Shown here in pieces: positions 1 through 8,758 of a DNA stretch of 64,000 nt (position 1 is its first letter; every line of letters starts with the position of its first letter). The stretch comes from DASUPK01 sp963815665. GTDB taxonomy: Bacteria > Actinomycetota > Thermoleophilia > Solirubrobacterales > 70-9. Below the pieces are notes generated by a model that was not told the origin of the DNA, made no database searches, and saw nothing but the letters and a program-made list of their open reading frames with translations. The position numbers and the translations under genes were made by a program. The stretch covers positions 496,001-560,000 of the forward strand of contig CAWFHN010000013.1 of NCBI GenBank assembly GCA_963815665.1, in the 5' to 3' direction.

Positions 1-957
1 TGCGCCCAGTCGCGCTACGCCGAGGCCGACACCCCTATGCACGCGATGATGGAGCCGGACCAGATCCTCGAGCACGCCAAGGCGGCCGAGGCCGCCGGCG
101 CCCATCGCTTCTGCATGGTGACCCAGGGGCAGGGCCTCTCCAAGCGCGACTTCGCCAAGGTCCTGGAGGGTGCCCGGCTCGTCTCGGAGCAGACCAACCT
201 GAAGCGCTGCGCCTCCATCGGTCACATGTCGGCCGACCGGGCGAAGCAGCTGAAGGAGGCGGGGATCCAGCGCGTTCACCACAACGTCGAGACCTCGCGC
301 TCCTATTACCCGGAGGTCTCGACCACGGTCCGCTACGAGGGCCGCATCCGCACCCTCGACGCGGTCAGGGAGGCGGGCCTCGAGACCTGCGTCGGCGGCA
401 TCCTCAACCTGGGCGAGTCGCCCGAGCAGCGCGTTGAGATGGCGTTCGAGCTCTCTGAGATCAATCCCGACTCGGTGCCGATCAACCTGCTCAATCCGCG
501 GGTCGGGACCAAGTTCGGCGATCGCGAGCTGATGGATCCATGGGACGTCGTCAAATGGGTGGCGATCTTCCGCCTGATCCTGCCCGACGCCCTCTTCCGC
601 CTCTGCGGCGGGCGCGTCGAGAACCTGCAGGACCTGGCGCCGCTCGCGGTCAAGGCCGGGCTCAACGGGGTGATGATGGGGAACTTCCTCACCACCCTCG
701 GCGTCGAGCCGGCGGAGGACCGGGAGATGTTCGAGGAGCTAGGCCTGAACGTCGCCAGGCAGCCCGACAACGGAGCCAACCCCAGGCCGGACAACCGCTC
801 CGGCTGGCTCGAGGGCGAGACCCCCCCGACACCGGTCGACGAGCTGATCGATCGCCAGGCGGACGCGAACTTCTGGGACCCGTCGACCCAGCTCCGGGTG
901 GTCAAGAAGAAGGGCAAGGTCCCCGCCTACCCCGAGCCGGCCGGCTGGGGCGATTGA
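1..957 (+). CDS. bioB: Biotin synthase BioB, 5'-truncated by window edge
   Basis: Radical-SAM enzyme that inserts sulfur into dethiobiotin, the last step of biotin synthesis. The reading frame is open from base 1 and begins with Cys-Ala-Gln-Ser, which matches the last cysteine of the CxxxCxxC iron-sulfur motif, so roughly the first 60-80 residues lie outside the window. Later family landmarks are present: FCMVTQG, a cysteine in RCASIGH, the HHNVETS segment (usually HNLDTS), GGILNLGE, and an arginine in RLCGGRVEN where BioB has its [2Fe-2S]-cluster arginine. The C-terminus is about 60 residues longer than in short homologues. It overlaps bioF by four bases, so the two are co-transcribed. Confidence 0.93.
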   Translation, partial: CAQSRYAEADTPMHAMMEPDQILEHAKAAEAAGAHRFCMVTQGQGLSKRDFAKVLEGARLVSEQTNLKRCASIGHMSADRAKQLKEAGIQRVHHNVETSRSYYPEVSTTVRYEGRIRTLDAVREAGLETCVGGILNLGESPEQRVEMAFELSEINPDSVPINLLNPRVGTKFGDRELMDPWDVVKWVAIFRLILPDALFRLCGGRVENLQDLAPLAVKAGLNGVMMGNFLTTLGVEPAEDREMFEELGLNVARQPDNGANPRPDNRSGWLEGETPPTPVDELIDRQADANFWDPSTQLRVVKKKGKVPAYPEPAGWGD

Positions 958-2144
958 TCGACCTGGCCGAACGCCTCGACGAGCTCGAATCCAGCGGGCT
1001 GCGCCGGCGACTTCGCGCGGTCGAGGGACCGCAGGGACCACGGGTGCTGCTCGACGGGCAGCCCGTTCTTCTCCTCTGCTCGAACAACTACCTGGGGCTG
1101 GCCGACCATCCGCGCCTGCGCCGCGCCGCCGCCGATGCCGCCCTGGCGCTGGGGACGAGCTCCGGGGCGTCCCGCCTGATCTCCGGCACGATGTCGATCC
1201 ACGCCAACCTCGAGGACAAGCTTGCGCAGTTCGAGGGAACCGAGGCGGCGCTGCTGTTCGGCTCGGGCTACCTGGCCAACACGGGCGCGATCGCCGCGCT
1301 GGCGCGCAGCGGCGAGGTCGTCTTCTCTGACGAGCTCAATCACGCCAGCATCATCGACGGCTGCAGGCTGGCGGGCGCCGAGACCTTCGTCTACCGCCAC
1401 CGCGACACGGAGCACCTCGAATGGGGGCTGCGCCGCGCGGCGGGACGGGGCGCCCTGATCGTCACCGACGGCGTCTTCTCAATGGACGGCGACATCGCCC
1501 CGCTCGAAGAGCTCGCGATCCTCTCCCGCCGCCACAGCTGCCGCCTGATGGTCGACGAGGCGCACGCCACAGGCTGCCTGGGGCCGGCTGGCAGGGGATC
1601 GGTCGCCGCCGCGGGCCTGACGGGCGAAGTCGACCTGATCGTGGGAACTCTCGGCAAGTCGCTCGGCGGCTACGGCGCCTACGTCTGCGGTTCCCGGGAG
1701 ATGGCTGACTACCTGATCAACACTGCCCGGCCCTTCATCTTCTCCACGGCCCCGCCGCCGCCGGCCGTCGCCGCGGCTTCCGCGGCCCTGGAGCTGCTTG
1801 TCGAGAGCCCCAAGCGGGTCGAACGGCTGCGCGCCAACGCGGCGGCCCTGCGCGAAGGGCTTCGTGCGGAGGGCCTCGAGCCGATCGGAGCGGACACTCA
1901 GATCGTCCCGCTGGTGATCGGCGAGGCCGATGACGCGATGGCTCTCTGCGAGCGGCTGCTCGAGCAGGGAATCTTCGCCCAGGCGATCCGCCCCCCCACC
2001 GTTCCCGCCGGGACCTGCCGCCTGCGGCTGACCGTGATGGCGACCCACCGCATCGACGATCTGCGGCGGGCCGCCAGGTTGATCGGCGACGCCGCTCGCG
2101 AGCTCGACGCTCAAGCCGCCCCGGCCCTCAGCCAGGCCGCCTGA
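954..2144 (+). CDS. bioF: 8-amino-7-oxononanoate synthase
   Basis: PLP-dependent alpha-oxoamine synthase that condenses pimeloyl-ACP/CoA with alanine in biotin synthesis. Family signatures are clear: CSNNYLGLA near residue 45, GTSSGASRLISG, SDELNHASIIDG, VDEAHATG and the PLP-lysine segment GTLGKSLGGYG. The frame stays open far upstream, but that part only shadows bioB. I place the start at TTG 954, inside the bioB stop (TTGA overlap), which gives 396 residues beginning with IDLAERLDEL, typical for the family. No clear ribosome binding site is seen, consistent with translational coupling to bioB. Confidence 0.92.
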   Translation: MIDLAERLDELESSGLRRRLRAVEGPQGPRVLLDGQPVLLLCSNNYLGLADHPRLRRAAADAALALGTSSGASRLISGTMSIHANLEDKLAQFEGTEAALLFGSGYLANTGAIAALARSGEVVFSDELNHASIIDGCRLAGAETFVYRHRDTEHLEWGLRRAAGRGALIVTDGVFSMDGDIAPLEELAILSRRHSCRLMVDEAHATGCLGPAGRGSVAAAGLTGEVDLIVGTLGKSLGGYGAYVCGSREMADYLINTARPFIFSTAPPPPAVAAASAALELLVESPKRVERLRANAAALREGLRAEGLEPIGADTQIVPLVIGEADDAMALCERLLEQGIFAQAIRPPTVPAGTCRLRLTVMATHRIDDLRRAARLIGDAARELDAQAAPALSQAA

Positions 2145-2869
2145 TGCGCGGGCTCTTCGTCACCGGTACGGGAACCGAGGTCGGCAAGACAGTGGTCGCG
2201 TCCGTGATCGCCCAATCCGCCCGCGCCCGGGGCGACCGGGTCGCCGTCTTCAAGCCCGCGGTCAGCGGCCTCGACGACTACCCGCTGGCATCCGAGGTCT
2301 GGGAATGCGCCAGCGAGCTGCCCGACCATGTCCTGCTCCGGCTCGCGGCCGGGTCGACGCAGGGCGATGAGGAGGTTGCCCCGTACCGCTTCGGCCCGCC
2401 TGTCTCACCCCACCTCGCGGCGGAGCTGGAAGGAGAGCGCCTCGATCCGGACCGGCTCCGCGGAGCCGCCCTGGCCGCGACCGAAGATGCCGACCTGCTG
2501 ATCTGCGAGGGCGTCGGCGGATTCCTGGTGCCGCTCACGCCGGCGTATCTCGTCCGGGACCTGGCCCAGGACCTGGCCCTGCCGGTCGTGGTCGTCGGCT
2601 CGCCCGGGCTCGGGACCATCAACCACACCCTGCTCACCATTCAGGCGGTTCGCGCGGCCGAGCTCGACGTTGCCGCGGTCGTGCTCACGCCCTGGCCCTC
2701 GAGGCCGTCGGCGATGGAACGTTCGAACCTGGAGACGATTGCGCGTCTCGGGACCGTCGAGGTCGAGACGCTCGAGCGCCTCGACCTCACCGATCCGGAG
2801 TCCTGGCCCGCCCTCGAAGCCGGGGTCGGCTCACCCAGCGCTACGAGCAGCCTGCGCGAAGCGGCCTAG
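2144..2869 (+). CDS. bioD: ATP-dependent dethiobiotin synthetase
   Basis: Closes the ureido ring of dethiobiotin from 7,8-diaminopelargonate, CO2 and ATP. The P-loop variant GTGTEVGKT lies at residues 8-16, followed by the FKPAVSG segment and the CEGVGGFLVPL motif, all typical of BioD. The 241-residue length is normal. Its ATG shares a base with the bioF stop (TGATG), making bioB-bioF-bioD a tightly coupled unit. The stop shares the palindrome CTAG with the stop of the convergent MFS gene, so there is no room for a terminator between them. Confidence 0.93.
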   Translation: MRGLFVTGTGTEVGKTVVASVIAQSARARGDRVAVFKPAVSGLDDYPLASEVWECASELPDHVLLRLAAGSTQGDEEVAPYRFGPPVSPHLAAELEGERLDPDRLRGAALAATEDADLLICEGVGGFLVPLTPAYLVRDLAQDLALPVVVVGSPGLGTINHTLLTIQAVRAAELDVAAVVLTPWPSRPSAMERSNLETIARLGTVEVETLERLDLTDPESWPALEAGVGSPSATSSLREAA

Positions 2870-4389
2870 CGCACGCCGGCGGGAACAACGTCCTCGGCGA
2901 CTGTCGCCTCGGGGACGGCCGCGACGCTTTCCTCGGCAGCCTCGTGGCTGTCGGCGCGCTTCGCGCGTGCGCCGCGGACCAGCGTCAGGGAAACCACCAG
3001 CCCGGCGACCACCACGAACGCCGCCAGCAGCATCGCGCTGCTCAGCGCGTCGATGAACGTCGCCCGGGCCTGTTCCGGTGCAGCGGCGAGCTGCGCGGGG
3101 TCGAAGCTCGATCCCAGCTGCGCCTGGAAGATCGCGCCCGTCGCCGCGACTCCGACCGAGGCACCGATCATCCGCGACATCTGCAGGACGCCGGAAGCGA
3201 CGCCGGACTTCTGCACGCTGACCGCGTTCATCGCGGCTGTCGACATCGGCGACATCGTCAGGGCGATTCCGACACCCATCAGGACGAAGGGCAGGACCAG
3301 ACCGGCGTAGGTGGTCGCTGTGGTGATCCCGGCGAACAGGAACATCGAGACGGCGAGGACCGCGAGCCCGACGCTCATCGGCACAGCCGGCCCGAGCCTG
3401 TCGGCGAGCCGTCCGGAGATCGGGGCGATCACCGCGATCACAACCGTCGTCGGCAGGAACCTGATCCCGGCCTCGAGCGCTCCGTAGCCGAGGATGTCCT
3501 GCATGTAGATCGCCATGAAGAAGAACGTGCCCATCATGGCGAAGGTGATGATGAACGCGACCAGATTGGAGCCGATGAACTGGCGCGTCTTGAAGAGCGC
3601 GAATTCGACCATCGGCGCCGAGACCCGGAGCTCGATCGCGACGAAGGCCGCCAGGCCGATCACGCCGCCGGCGAGCAGCGCGATGATCGGAGTTGAGGTC
3701 CAACCCCAGCCGTTCCCCTCGATCAGCGCCAGCACGATTGCGGTGAGGCTCGCCGTCAGGGCGAATATGCCCGGATAGTCGACTCGCCGATCGATCGTCT
3801 CGTCACGCGACTCGCGGACGGCGAACACGGTCGCCGCCACGGCGCCCGCCGCGACCGGGAGGTTGATGAAGAAGATGGCGCGCCAGGTCACGTACTCCGT
3901 GAGGAAGCCGCCGATCACGGGACCGATCGAGAGGGCCAGCGCCGAAACGCCCGCCCAGATGCCGATCGCCCTGCCGCGCTCGGCGGCGGGGAAGGTGTGC
4001 GTAATGATCGAGAGGGTCGCCGGCATCATCAGCGCGGCGCCGATGCCCTGGATCGCGCGGCTGCCGATCAGCATCGCCGGATCCTGAGCGATCCCGGCCG
4101 TCGCTGAGGTGATCGCGAAGATGACCACGCCCGCCAGGAACATCAGCCTGCGGCCGAAGATGTCCCCGAGGCGCCCACCTGTGGCGATCAGGACGGCGAA
4201 GGTCAGGGTGTAGCCGTTGATGACCCATTCGAGCGCGGAGATCTGCGCGTGCAGATCGCGCTGGATCGACGGCAGGGCGACGTTCACGACGGTGTTGTCG
4301 AGCATCACCATGAACAGCGCGAAACACATCGCGCCGAGGGTCCACCACTTGCGGTTGTCGTCTGTGATCAGGTGCTTGTATCGGGTCAT
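2866..4389 (-). CDS. DHA2-family (EmrB/QacA) MFS multidrug exporter
   Basis: Predicted proton-coupled drug exporter of the inner membrane with 14 helices. The protein begins with a short cytoplasmic segment (KWWTLGAMCFALFM), contains the DHA2 motif LDNTVVNVALP in helix 1 and GGRLGDIFGRRLMF between helices 2 and 3, and has a charged C-terminal tail with many Ala and Glu. At 507 residues it is the usual size. Its ATG overlaps the stop of the upstream MarR gene by four bases (ATGA), so the regulator and pump form one operon. Substrate unknown; the position inside the biotin locus does not prove a role in biotin export. Confidence 0.9.
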   Translation of the reverse strand: MTRYKHLITDDNRKWWTLGAMCFALFMVMLDNTVVNVALPSIQRDLHAQISALEWVINGYTLTFAVLIATGGRLGDIFGRRLMFLAGVVIFAITSATAGIAQDPAMLIGSRAIQGIGAALMMPATLSIITHTFPAAERGRAIGIWAGVSALALSIGPVIGGFLTEYVTWRAIFFINLPVAAGAVAATVFAVRESRDETIDRRVDYPGIFALTASLTAIVLALIEGNGWGWTSTPIIALLAGGVIGLAAFVAIELRVSAPMVEFALFKTRQFIGSNLVAFIITFAMMGTFFFMAIYMQDILGYGALEAGIRFLPTTVVIAVIAPISGRLADRLGPAVPMSVGLAVLAVSMFLFAGITTATTYAGLVLPFVLMGVGIALTMSPMSTAAMNAVSVQKSGVASGVLQMSRMIGASVGVAATGAIFQAQLGSSFDPAQLAAAPEQARATFIDALSSAMLLAAFVVVAGLVVSLTLVRGARAKRADSHEAAEESVAAVPEATVAEDVVPAGVR

Positions 4390-4898
4390 CGGCTGCTGAC
4401 CCTCCTCTCGTAGGTCGTGTAGATCTCGGCGATCTCGGGGCGCTTCAGCAGCGCGTCGAGAGCCGCCTCAAGCTTTTTCCGTTCCTCGGACTCGAGCGAG
4501 TCCGTGAAGTCAGCGAGTCCAGCGAGCCGCGCGGAGATGATCCGGTCCGCGAGCTCGCGGCCCTTGGCGGTCAGCGCCAGGCGCCGGACCCGACGGTCGT
4601 CTGGATCCTCGATCCTGGTGGCGAGCTTCTTCCGCACCAGACCATCCGCGGCGCGGCTGGCAGATGCCGCCGAGATTCCCAACTCCTCCGAGAGAGCCGT
4701 GACCGTTCGCGCATCCTCGTCCGCCGCTTCGAGCTCGACCAGGACCTTCATCTGGCTGAAGGTGAGGCCGCTCTCGTCGATCACGCGGAACACGTCGCTG
4801 CTCGCGCCGCCCATGCAGCGGAGCAGGAAGGCCCCGAGCTTGATCGACAGATCACCGACCGGCTCGGTCTTCTTGCGGGTCTTTGTCGCTGCTTCCAT
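4386..4898 (-). CDS. MarR-family transcriptional regulator
   Basis: Winged-helix repressor likely controlling itself and the downstream exporter. The family pattern is visible: a helix with LTFSQMKVLVELE, the recognition region TALSEELGISAASASRAADGL, and the wing with DPDDRRVRRLALT. A longer version starting at TTG 4934 is possible, but ATG 4898 gives a normal 170-residue MarR and leaves the inverted repeat at 4904-4929 upstream. No Shine-Dalgarno sequence precedes it. A weak -10 (TAACCT, minus strand of 4907-4912) would put the transcript start near the ATG, so the mRNA may be leaderless. Confidence 0.88.
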   Translation of the reverse strand: MEAATKTRKKTEPVGDLSIKLGAFLLRCMGGASSDVFRVIDESGLTFSQMKVLVELEAADEDARTVTALSEELGISAASASRAADGLVRKKLATRIEDPDDRRVRRLALTAKGRELADRIISARLAGLADFTDSLESEERKKLEAALDALLKRPEIAEIYTTYERRVSSR

Positions 4899-4903
4899 TA
4901 CAG

Positions 4904-4929
4904 AAAAGGTTACACGCTTGCAACCTTTT
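4904..4929. promoter_or_regulatory. Inverted repeat, candidate MarR operator
   Basis: Perfect 8-base arms AAAAGGTT and AACCTTTT separated by ten bases, five bases upstream of the MarR ATG. It overlaps a possible -10 element on the minus strand. The word GCAACC also recurs at 4920 and 4931, one helical turn apart. Position and symmetry suggest the autorepressor site; the binding itself is inferred. Confidence 0.5.
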
Positions 4930-4946
4930 CGCAACCGTAACGACCT

Positions 4947-4960
4947 GTGACAAGGGTCAC
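4947..4960. promoter_or_regulatory. Second short inverted repeat in MarR/bioA intergenic region
   Basis: GTGAC-AAGG-GTCAC, five-base arms, between the divergent MarR and bioA genes. It could be a second regulator site or part of the bioA promoter. Five-base arms can arise by chance. Confidence 0.25.
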
Positions 4961-5012
4961 ACTGACCGAGATCAAGTCCATCCGGCGGCGGTCATATGTT
5001 GGCCATCGGCGA

Positions 5013-6347
5013 ATGCAGAAAGCTGCCCGGCTCGATCACCAGCATCTATGGCATCCCTTCACTCAGCAGCGCGACTGGGTGGATGACGAGCCGTTGATGA
5101 TCGAGGCCGCCGACGGGACCGAGCTGATCGACTCCGAGGGCCGCCGCTATCTGGACGGCGTCTCCTCCCTCTGGTGCAACGTTCACGGCCATCGGCACCC
5201 GGCGATCGACCAGGCGGTCCGCGATCAGCTTGATCGCGTAGCCCACTCGACGATGCTCGGGCTCTCCCACCCCGGCGCCGCCGAGCTGGCCGCGCGGCTG
5301 GTCGAGATCGCGCCTCCGGGGCTCAACCGGGTCTTCTACTCGGACTCCGGATCGACCGCCGTCGAGGTCGCTCTGAAGATGGCGTTCCAGTACTGGCAGC
5401 ACCGGGGTGGCCAGCACGTCAGGAAGACCTCCTTCATCTGCCTCGATCAGGCGTACCACGGGGATACGATCGGCTCGGTCTCCGTCGGCGGGATGCCGCT
5501 CTTCCACTCGACCTTCGGGCCGTTGCTCTTCGAGTCCCACCGGGCGAAGCCGGGCGACATCGACGACATCGCTCGCCTGCTCGCGATGCGCGAGGAGGAG
5601 GTCGCGGCGGTCGTCCTAGAGCCGCTCGTGCAAGGTGCGGCGGGGATGCTGACTCACCCGCCCGGCTACCTGCGGGCGGTCCGGCAGCTCTGCGACCGCC
5701 ATGGGGCACTGCTGATCTGCGACGAGGTCGCAACCGGGTTCGGGCGCACCGGGACGATGTTCGCCTGCGAGCAGGAAGGGGTCTCACCCGACCTCCTCTG
5801 CATGGCGAAGGGACTGACCGGCGGCTACATGCCGCTGGCGGCGACGCTCGCCACCGAGCGGATCTACGAAGCCTTCCTCGGCGCGTCCTCCGAGCAGCGG
5901 ACCTTCTTCCACGGCCACACGTACACGGGAAACCCGCTCGCCTGCGCCGCCGCGATCGCCTCCCTCGACGTCTTCGAGCGGGAGCGGACGCTGGTTCGGC
6001 TGCAGCCCAAGATCCGGCTGCTGTCCGAATGGCTGGGGCAGGTGGAGAAGATGCGCGAGGTGCGCGAGGTCCGCCAGCGAGGCCTGATGGTCGGGATCGA
6101 CCTCGGCGAGCACGATCCGGAGCTGCGCCTCGGCCACCGCGTGGTGCTCGAGGCCCGTCGGCGCGGCGTCATCGTCCGCCCCCTCGGCGACGCGATCGTG
6201 ATGATGCCGCCGCTAGCGATCTCCAAGCAGGACCTGCGGCGCCTGGTCAAGGTCGTAGCCCAGTCGATCAGGGCCGCGTACCCCGTCGCGGAGCTGGACT
6301 CGGGCGCGAAGGGCCGGCTGGATGCGGCCCTGCTCGAGGCTGCATAA
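5013..6347 (+). CDS. bioA: Adenosylmethionine-8-amino-7-oxononanoate transaminase
   Basis: PLP enzyme that makes 7,8-diaminopelargonate using S-adenosylmethionine as amino donor; product is the substrate of BioD. Near the N-terminus HLWHPFTQ is diagnostic for BioA. Further signatures are DGVSSLWCNVHGH, YSDSGSTAVEVALKMAFQYW, the substrate loop QAYHGDTIGSVSVGG, CDEVATGFGRTG, and the PLP-lysine segment MAKGLTGGYMPLAATL. The frame also allows GTG 4947, but ATG 5013 gives 444 residues and leaves the intergenic repeat free. It is separated from bioBFD by the opposite-strand MarR-exporter pair, so it needs its own promoter. Confidence 0.92.
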   Translation: MQKAARLDHQHLWHPFTQQRDWVDDEPLMIEAADGTELIDSEGRRYLDGVSSLWCNVHGHRHPAIDQAVRDQLDRVAHSTMLGLSHPGAAELAARLVEIAPPGLNRVFYSDSGSTAVEVALKMAFQYWQHRGGQHVRKTSFICLDQAYHGDTIGSVSVGGMPLFHSTFGPLLFESHRAKPGDIDDIARLLAMREEEVAAVVLEPLVQGAAGMLTHPPGYLRAVRQLCDRHGALLICDEVATGFGRTGTMFACEQEGVSPDLLCMAKGLTGGYMPLAATLATERIYEAFLGASSEQRTFFHGHTYTGNPLACAAAIASLDVFERERTLVRLQPKIRLLSEWLGQVEKMREVREVRQRGLMVGIDLGEHDPELRLGHRVVLEARRRGVIVRPLGDAIVMMPPLAISKQDLRRLVKVVAQSIRAAYPVAELDSGAKGRLDAALLEAA

Positions 6348-6373
6348 GACCGAGGACCGCTAACGCTGCGCCG

Positions 6374-6400
6374 GGCGGGTGGCGCCGAAATGCGCCCGCC
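6374..6400. terminator. GC-rich hairpin between convergent bioA and rubredoxin genes
   Basis: Arms GGCGGG (6374-6379) and CCCGCC (6395-6400) with a 15-base loop between two converging genes. There is no following T-run, so it is only a possible bidirectional terminator. Confidence 0.3.
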
Positions 6401-6423
6401 TGCACGCTGGCGCCCCAGCGGCA

Positions 6424-6609
6424 TTACTCCTCGTAAGGCTCGAAGTCCGCCTTCCGCGCCCCGCAGACCGGGCAGAACCAGTCGTCGGGGATGTCGTCGA
6501 ACAACGTTCCCGGCGGCACCCCGCCGTCGGGATCGCCCTCGTCGGGGTCGTAGATGAACCCGCACGAGGTGCAGATGTAGAGCTGCTTTGTGGTGGTTTC
6601 CGCTGCCAT
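6424..6609 (-). CDS. Rubredoxin
   Basis: Small one-iron electron carrier. The 61-residue protein has both iron-binding knuckles, YICTSCGFIYD near residue 11 and FCPVCGARK near residue 45, and the conserved GDPDGGVPPGT and DDIPDDWFCP stretches. Electron partners are not encoded next to it: the neighbours are bioA (convergent) and a Nudix gene (divergent). In actinobacteria rubredoxins often serve alkane hydroxylases or other oxygenases, but none is in the window. Confidence 0.96.
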   Translation of the reverse strand: MAAETTTKQLYICTSCGFIYDPDEGDPDGGVPPGTLFDDIPDDWFCPVCGARKADFEPYEE

Positions 6610-6643
6610 TGGGCCGCCAGCCTAGCGAGTACGCTGGCCGCCC

Positions 6644-7237
6644 GTGGAACCCGCACCCCCTCGCCCGGCGGCCACCGTGATCCTCCTGAGACGCGGTGGG
6701 AAACACGCCGAGCGCGGCCTCGAGATCCTGCTCGTCCAGCGCAACCCCGAGGCGCGGTTCATGCCCGGTGTCTGGGTCTTTCCCGGCGGCGCCGTCGATG
6801 CGGAGGATGGAGACGGTGAGGCGGCGCATCGCACCGCCGCCTCGAGGGAGCTTTTAGAGGAGGCGGGAATCGAGCTGAATGCCACGGAGCTGGTCGCGTA
6901 TTCGCGCTGGATCACGCCCAGGGTGGCGCCGATTCGATTCGACACACGCTTCTACCTGGCGCTTGCGCCGGCGCACTCGCCTCCTCAGCCGGACGGCTCT
7001 GAAACCGTGGACGCCGGGTGGTTCGGCCCGCAGGACGCGCTCGACATGCACTACGCGGGCGAGCTGCCCCTGGTCTTCCCCACGATCAAGCACCTCGAAT
7101 CCCTCATCGGGTTCGCCAACGCGGCCGAGGCGCTGGAGGCCGCCCGGCACCGTGAGGGTGAGGTGAAGCCGGTCGAGCCGCGCGTCGAGGGTGAGGGCGA
7201 CGAGCAGCGGATCGTGCTGCCCGACGAGCTCCCCTGA
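6644..7237 (+). CDS. Nudix hydrolase
   Basis: Predicted pyrophosphohydrolase of 197 residues starting at GTG 6644. The N-terminal strand (AATVILLRRG) leads into a FMPGVWVFPGG segment and an extended Nudix box that keeps the catalytic core REL-LEE-AGIEL but has an insertion of acidic residues between the glycine and the REL part. This longer form resembles the NUDT19/acyl-CoA-diphosphatase-like group, so the substrate could be a CoA derivative; this is an inference. It diverges from the rubredoxin gene with only 34 bases between starts, so promoters overlap. No ribosome binding site was found, and the mRNA may be leaderless. Confidence 0.87.
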   Translation: MEPAPPRPAATVILLRRGGKHAERGLEILLVQRNPEARFMPGVWVFPGGAVDAEDGDGEAAHRTAASRELLEEAGIELNATELVAYSRWITPRVAPIRFDTRFYLALAPAHSPPQPDGSETVDAGWFGPQDALDMHYAGELPLVFPTIKHLESLIGFANAAEALEAARHREGEVKPVEPRVEGEGDEQRIVLPDELP

Positions 7238-7672
7238 CTACGCGGGGCGCCGTCGCGTGGGCGGCGCGGGCAATCCCCTGCGTTGCATCGCGCCCCCTCG
7301 AATTCGACCACCGAGCGCGCCCAGGAGCATCCCGATGATCGCCGTGAAGACGATCAGGATCGGCGCGAAGCCCGGCAGCGAGACCTGCGCGTCGGTGCCG
7401 GCGATCGCATGCGCCACCAGCAGGCCGGTGCCGTAGAGGGTCCCGCCCACCAGGCCGCGGTCGGCTCCATCCCAGCCGTCGGCGTGCTCGAAGCCGGCCA
7501 GGACACCGCCGACCGTCGCGACAAGCCCGATCACCCAGTACGCCCCTGCCGAAACGCCGAGGACGACTCCCGCCACCGCGCCGAAGGCGGTTGGGACCAC
7601 CAGCCCGAGGATCACCTGTGCCCAGCGCGGTCGCTCCCGGAACAACGGGGAACTGCGCATCCATCTCTCCAT
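7238..7672 (-). CDS. Hypothetical membrane protein, about four helices
   Basis: No family recognised. After a basic start (RERPRW) there are hydrophobic segments near residues 15-33, 36-55, 77-92 and 103-122, and a basic, proline-rich tail (MQRRGLPAPPTRRR). I chose ATG 7672 because AGAGGTGG lies seven to eight bases upstream; an in-frame GTG at 7681 falls inside that site. It converges with the Nudix gene and ends directly after it. A small integral membrane protein of unknown role. Confidence 0.65.
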   Translation of the reverse strand: MERWMRSSPLFRERPRWAQVILGLVVPTAFGAVAGVVLGVSAGAYWVIGLVATVGGVLAGFEHADGWDGADRGLVGGTLYGTGLLVAHAIAGTDAQVSLPGFAPILIVFTAIIGMLLGALGGRIRGGAMQRRGLPAPPTRRRPA

Positions 7673-7735
7673 CGCCGCCACCTCTCTTAGAGGCGGCCGA
7701 CCGTATCAGAGGCGGTCGCGCAAGAATCCCGCTCG

Positions 7736-8701
7736 ATGACCAGCACGCTTCCGCAGGAGGTCCGCGACGCGTTCGAGAGCTTCATCACGTGCGAGCTCAC
7801 CACCGTCGACGCCGGCCGGCAGCCGATCACCTGGCCGGTGACTCCCTATTACAGCCAGGGAGGGCCGACCATCGACGTGACGACCGGGCTCGGCTACCCG
7901 AAGAAGGCCGACGATGCCCGGGCCCACCCGAGCATCGCGCTGCTCTTCTCGGACCCCAACGGGTCCGGGATCGACAGCGGGCTGAAGGTGCTCGTCCAGG
8001 GAACGGCCACCATCGACGACGAGGACCTGAAGGCCAATGCCGACCGCTACATGCGCGAGTCCGGGGTGAAGCTGCCGGCGACGAAGAAGATGAACCCGCC
8101 CAAGCTCATTCGCCCGATGTTCAACTGGTACTACGCCCGCGTCTACATCAAGGTGCGGCCCGAGCGGGTCTTCGTTTGGCCGCACGGGAACCTGGCCGAG
8201 GAGCCGATCGTCCATGACACCCACCTCGAGGAGGTGCGCTCGGGGCACGTCGAGGAGCCTCCGCAGGACCTCGCCGCCCCGGCGGCCGGCTCACCGGCCT
8301 GGGATCGGCGCATGGAGCTCCTGGCCGAGCATGACACGGGAGTGCTCAGCTGGATGGGCCCTGACGGCTTCCCGATCGCGATCCGGGTTCCGTTCAGCAC
8401 CGACGCCTCAGGGAGGGAGATCGCAATCGACGCCGACCCCGCCGGGCTGCCGCTGGTCGAGGGACGCGCCTGCCTGACCGTCCACAGGCACGCGCCGGAC
8501 TTCACCTGGCAGCGCAACATGCAGGTCCGCGGAAACCTCGCCCCGTCAGGCGAGGGCTGGCGCCTGGTGCCGCGCAGGATCGTCGGCGGCTTCGAGCTGC
8601 CTGAGGGCCGCCTCGGCCGCTTCCGCGACTTCATCAGGAAGGGCCCGGGCTTCTACCGGACCTACCGCCGCCGCCTGCGGGAGCGCAATGCGAGGGTGTA
8701 G
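7736..8701 (+). CDS. Pyridoxamine 5'-phosphate oxidase-like (FMN split barrel) protein, two domains
   Basis: The N-terminal half (residues about 8-145) reads as a split-barrel flavin-binding domain: a start like FESFITCELTTVDAGRQPITWPVTP, then a strand with HPSIALLFSDP and a long helical tail. The second half (about 185-300) repeats the pattern, with LLAEHDTGVLSWMGPDGFPIAIRVPF and ACLTVHRH. So the 321-residue protein looks like a tandem duplication of the fold. Relatives bind FMN, F420 or haem; which one applies is not visible here. It diverges from the small membrane protein at 7672. Confidence 0.7.
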   Translation: MTSTLPQEVRDAFESFITCELTTVDAGRQPITWPVTPYYSQGGPTIDVTTGLGYPKKADDARAHPSIALLFSDPNGSGIDSGLKVLVQGTATIDDEDLKANADRYMRESGVKLPATKKMNPPKLIRPMFNWYYARVYIKVRPERVFVWPHGNLAEEPIVHDTHLEEVRSGHVEEPPQDLAAPAAGSPAWDRRMELLAEHDTGVLSWMGPDGFPIAIRVPFSTDASGREIAIDADPAGLPLVEGRACLTVHRHAPDFTWQRNMQVRGNLAPSGEGWRLVPRRIVGGFELPEGRLGRFRDFIRKGPGFYRTYRRRLRERNARV

Positions 8702-8758
8702 CGCGAGGGTGCTCCGCAAGGAGCAACCCCGTTTGATGTAGGCGCAACCCGGTTTCGT

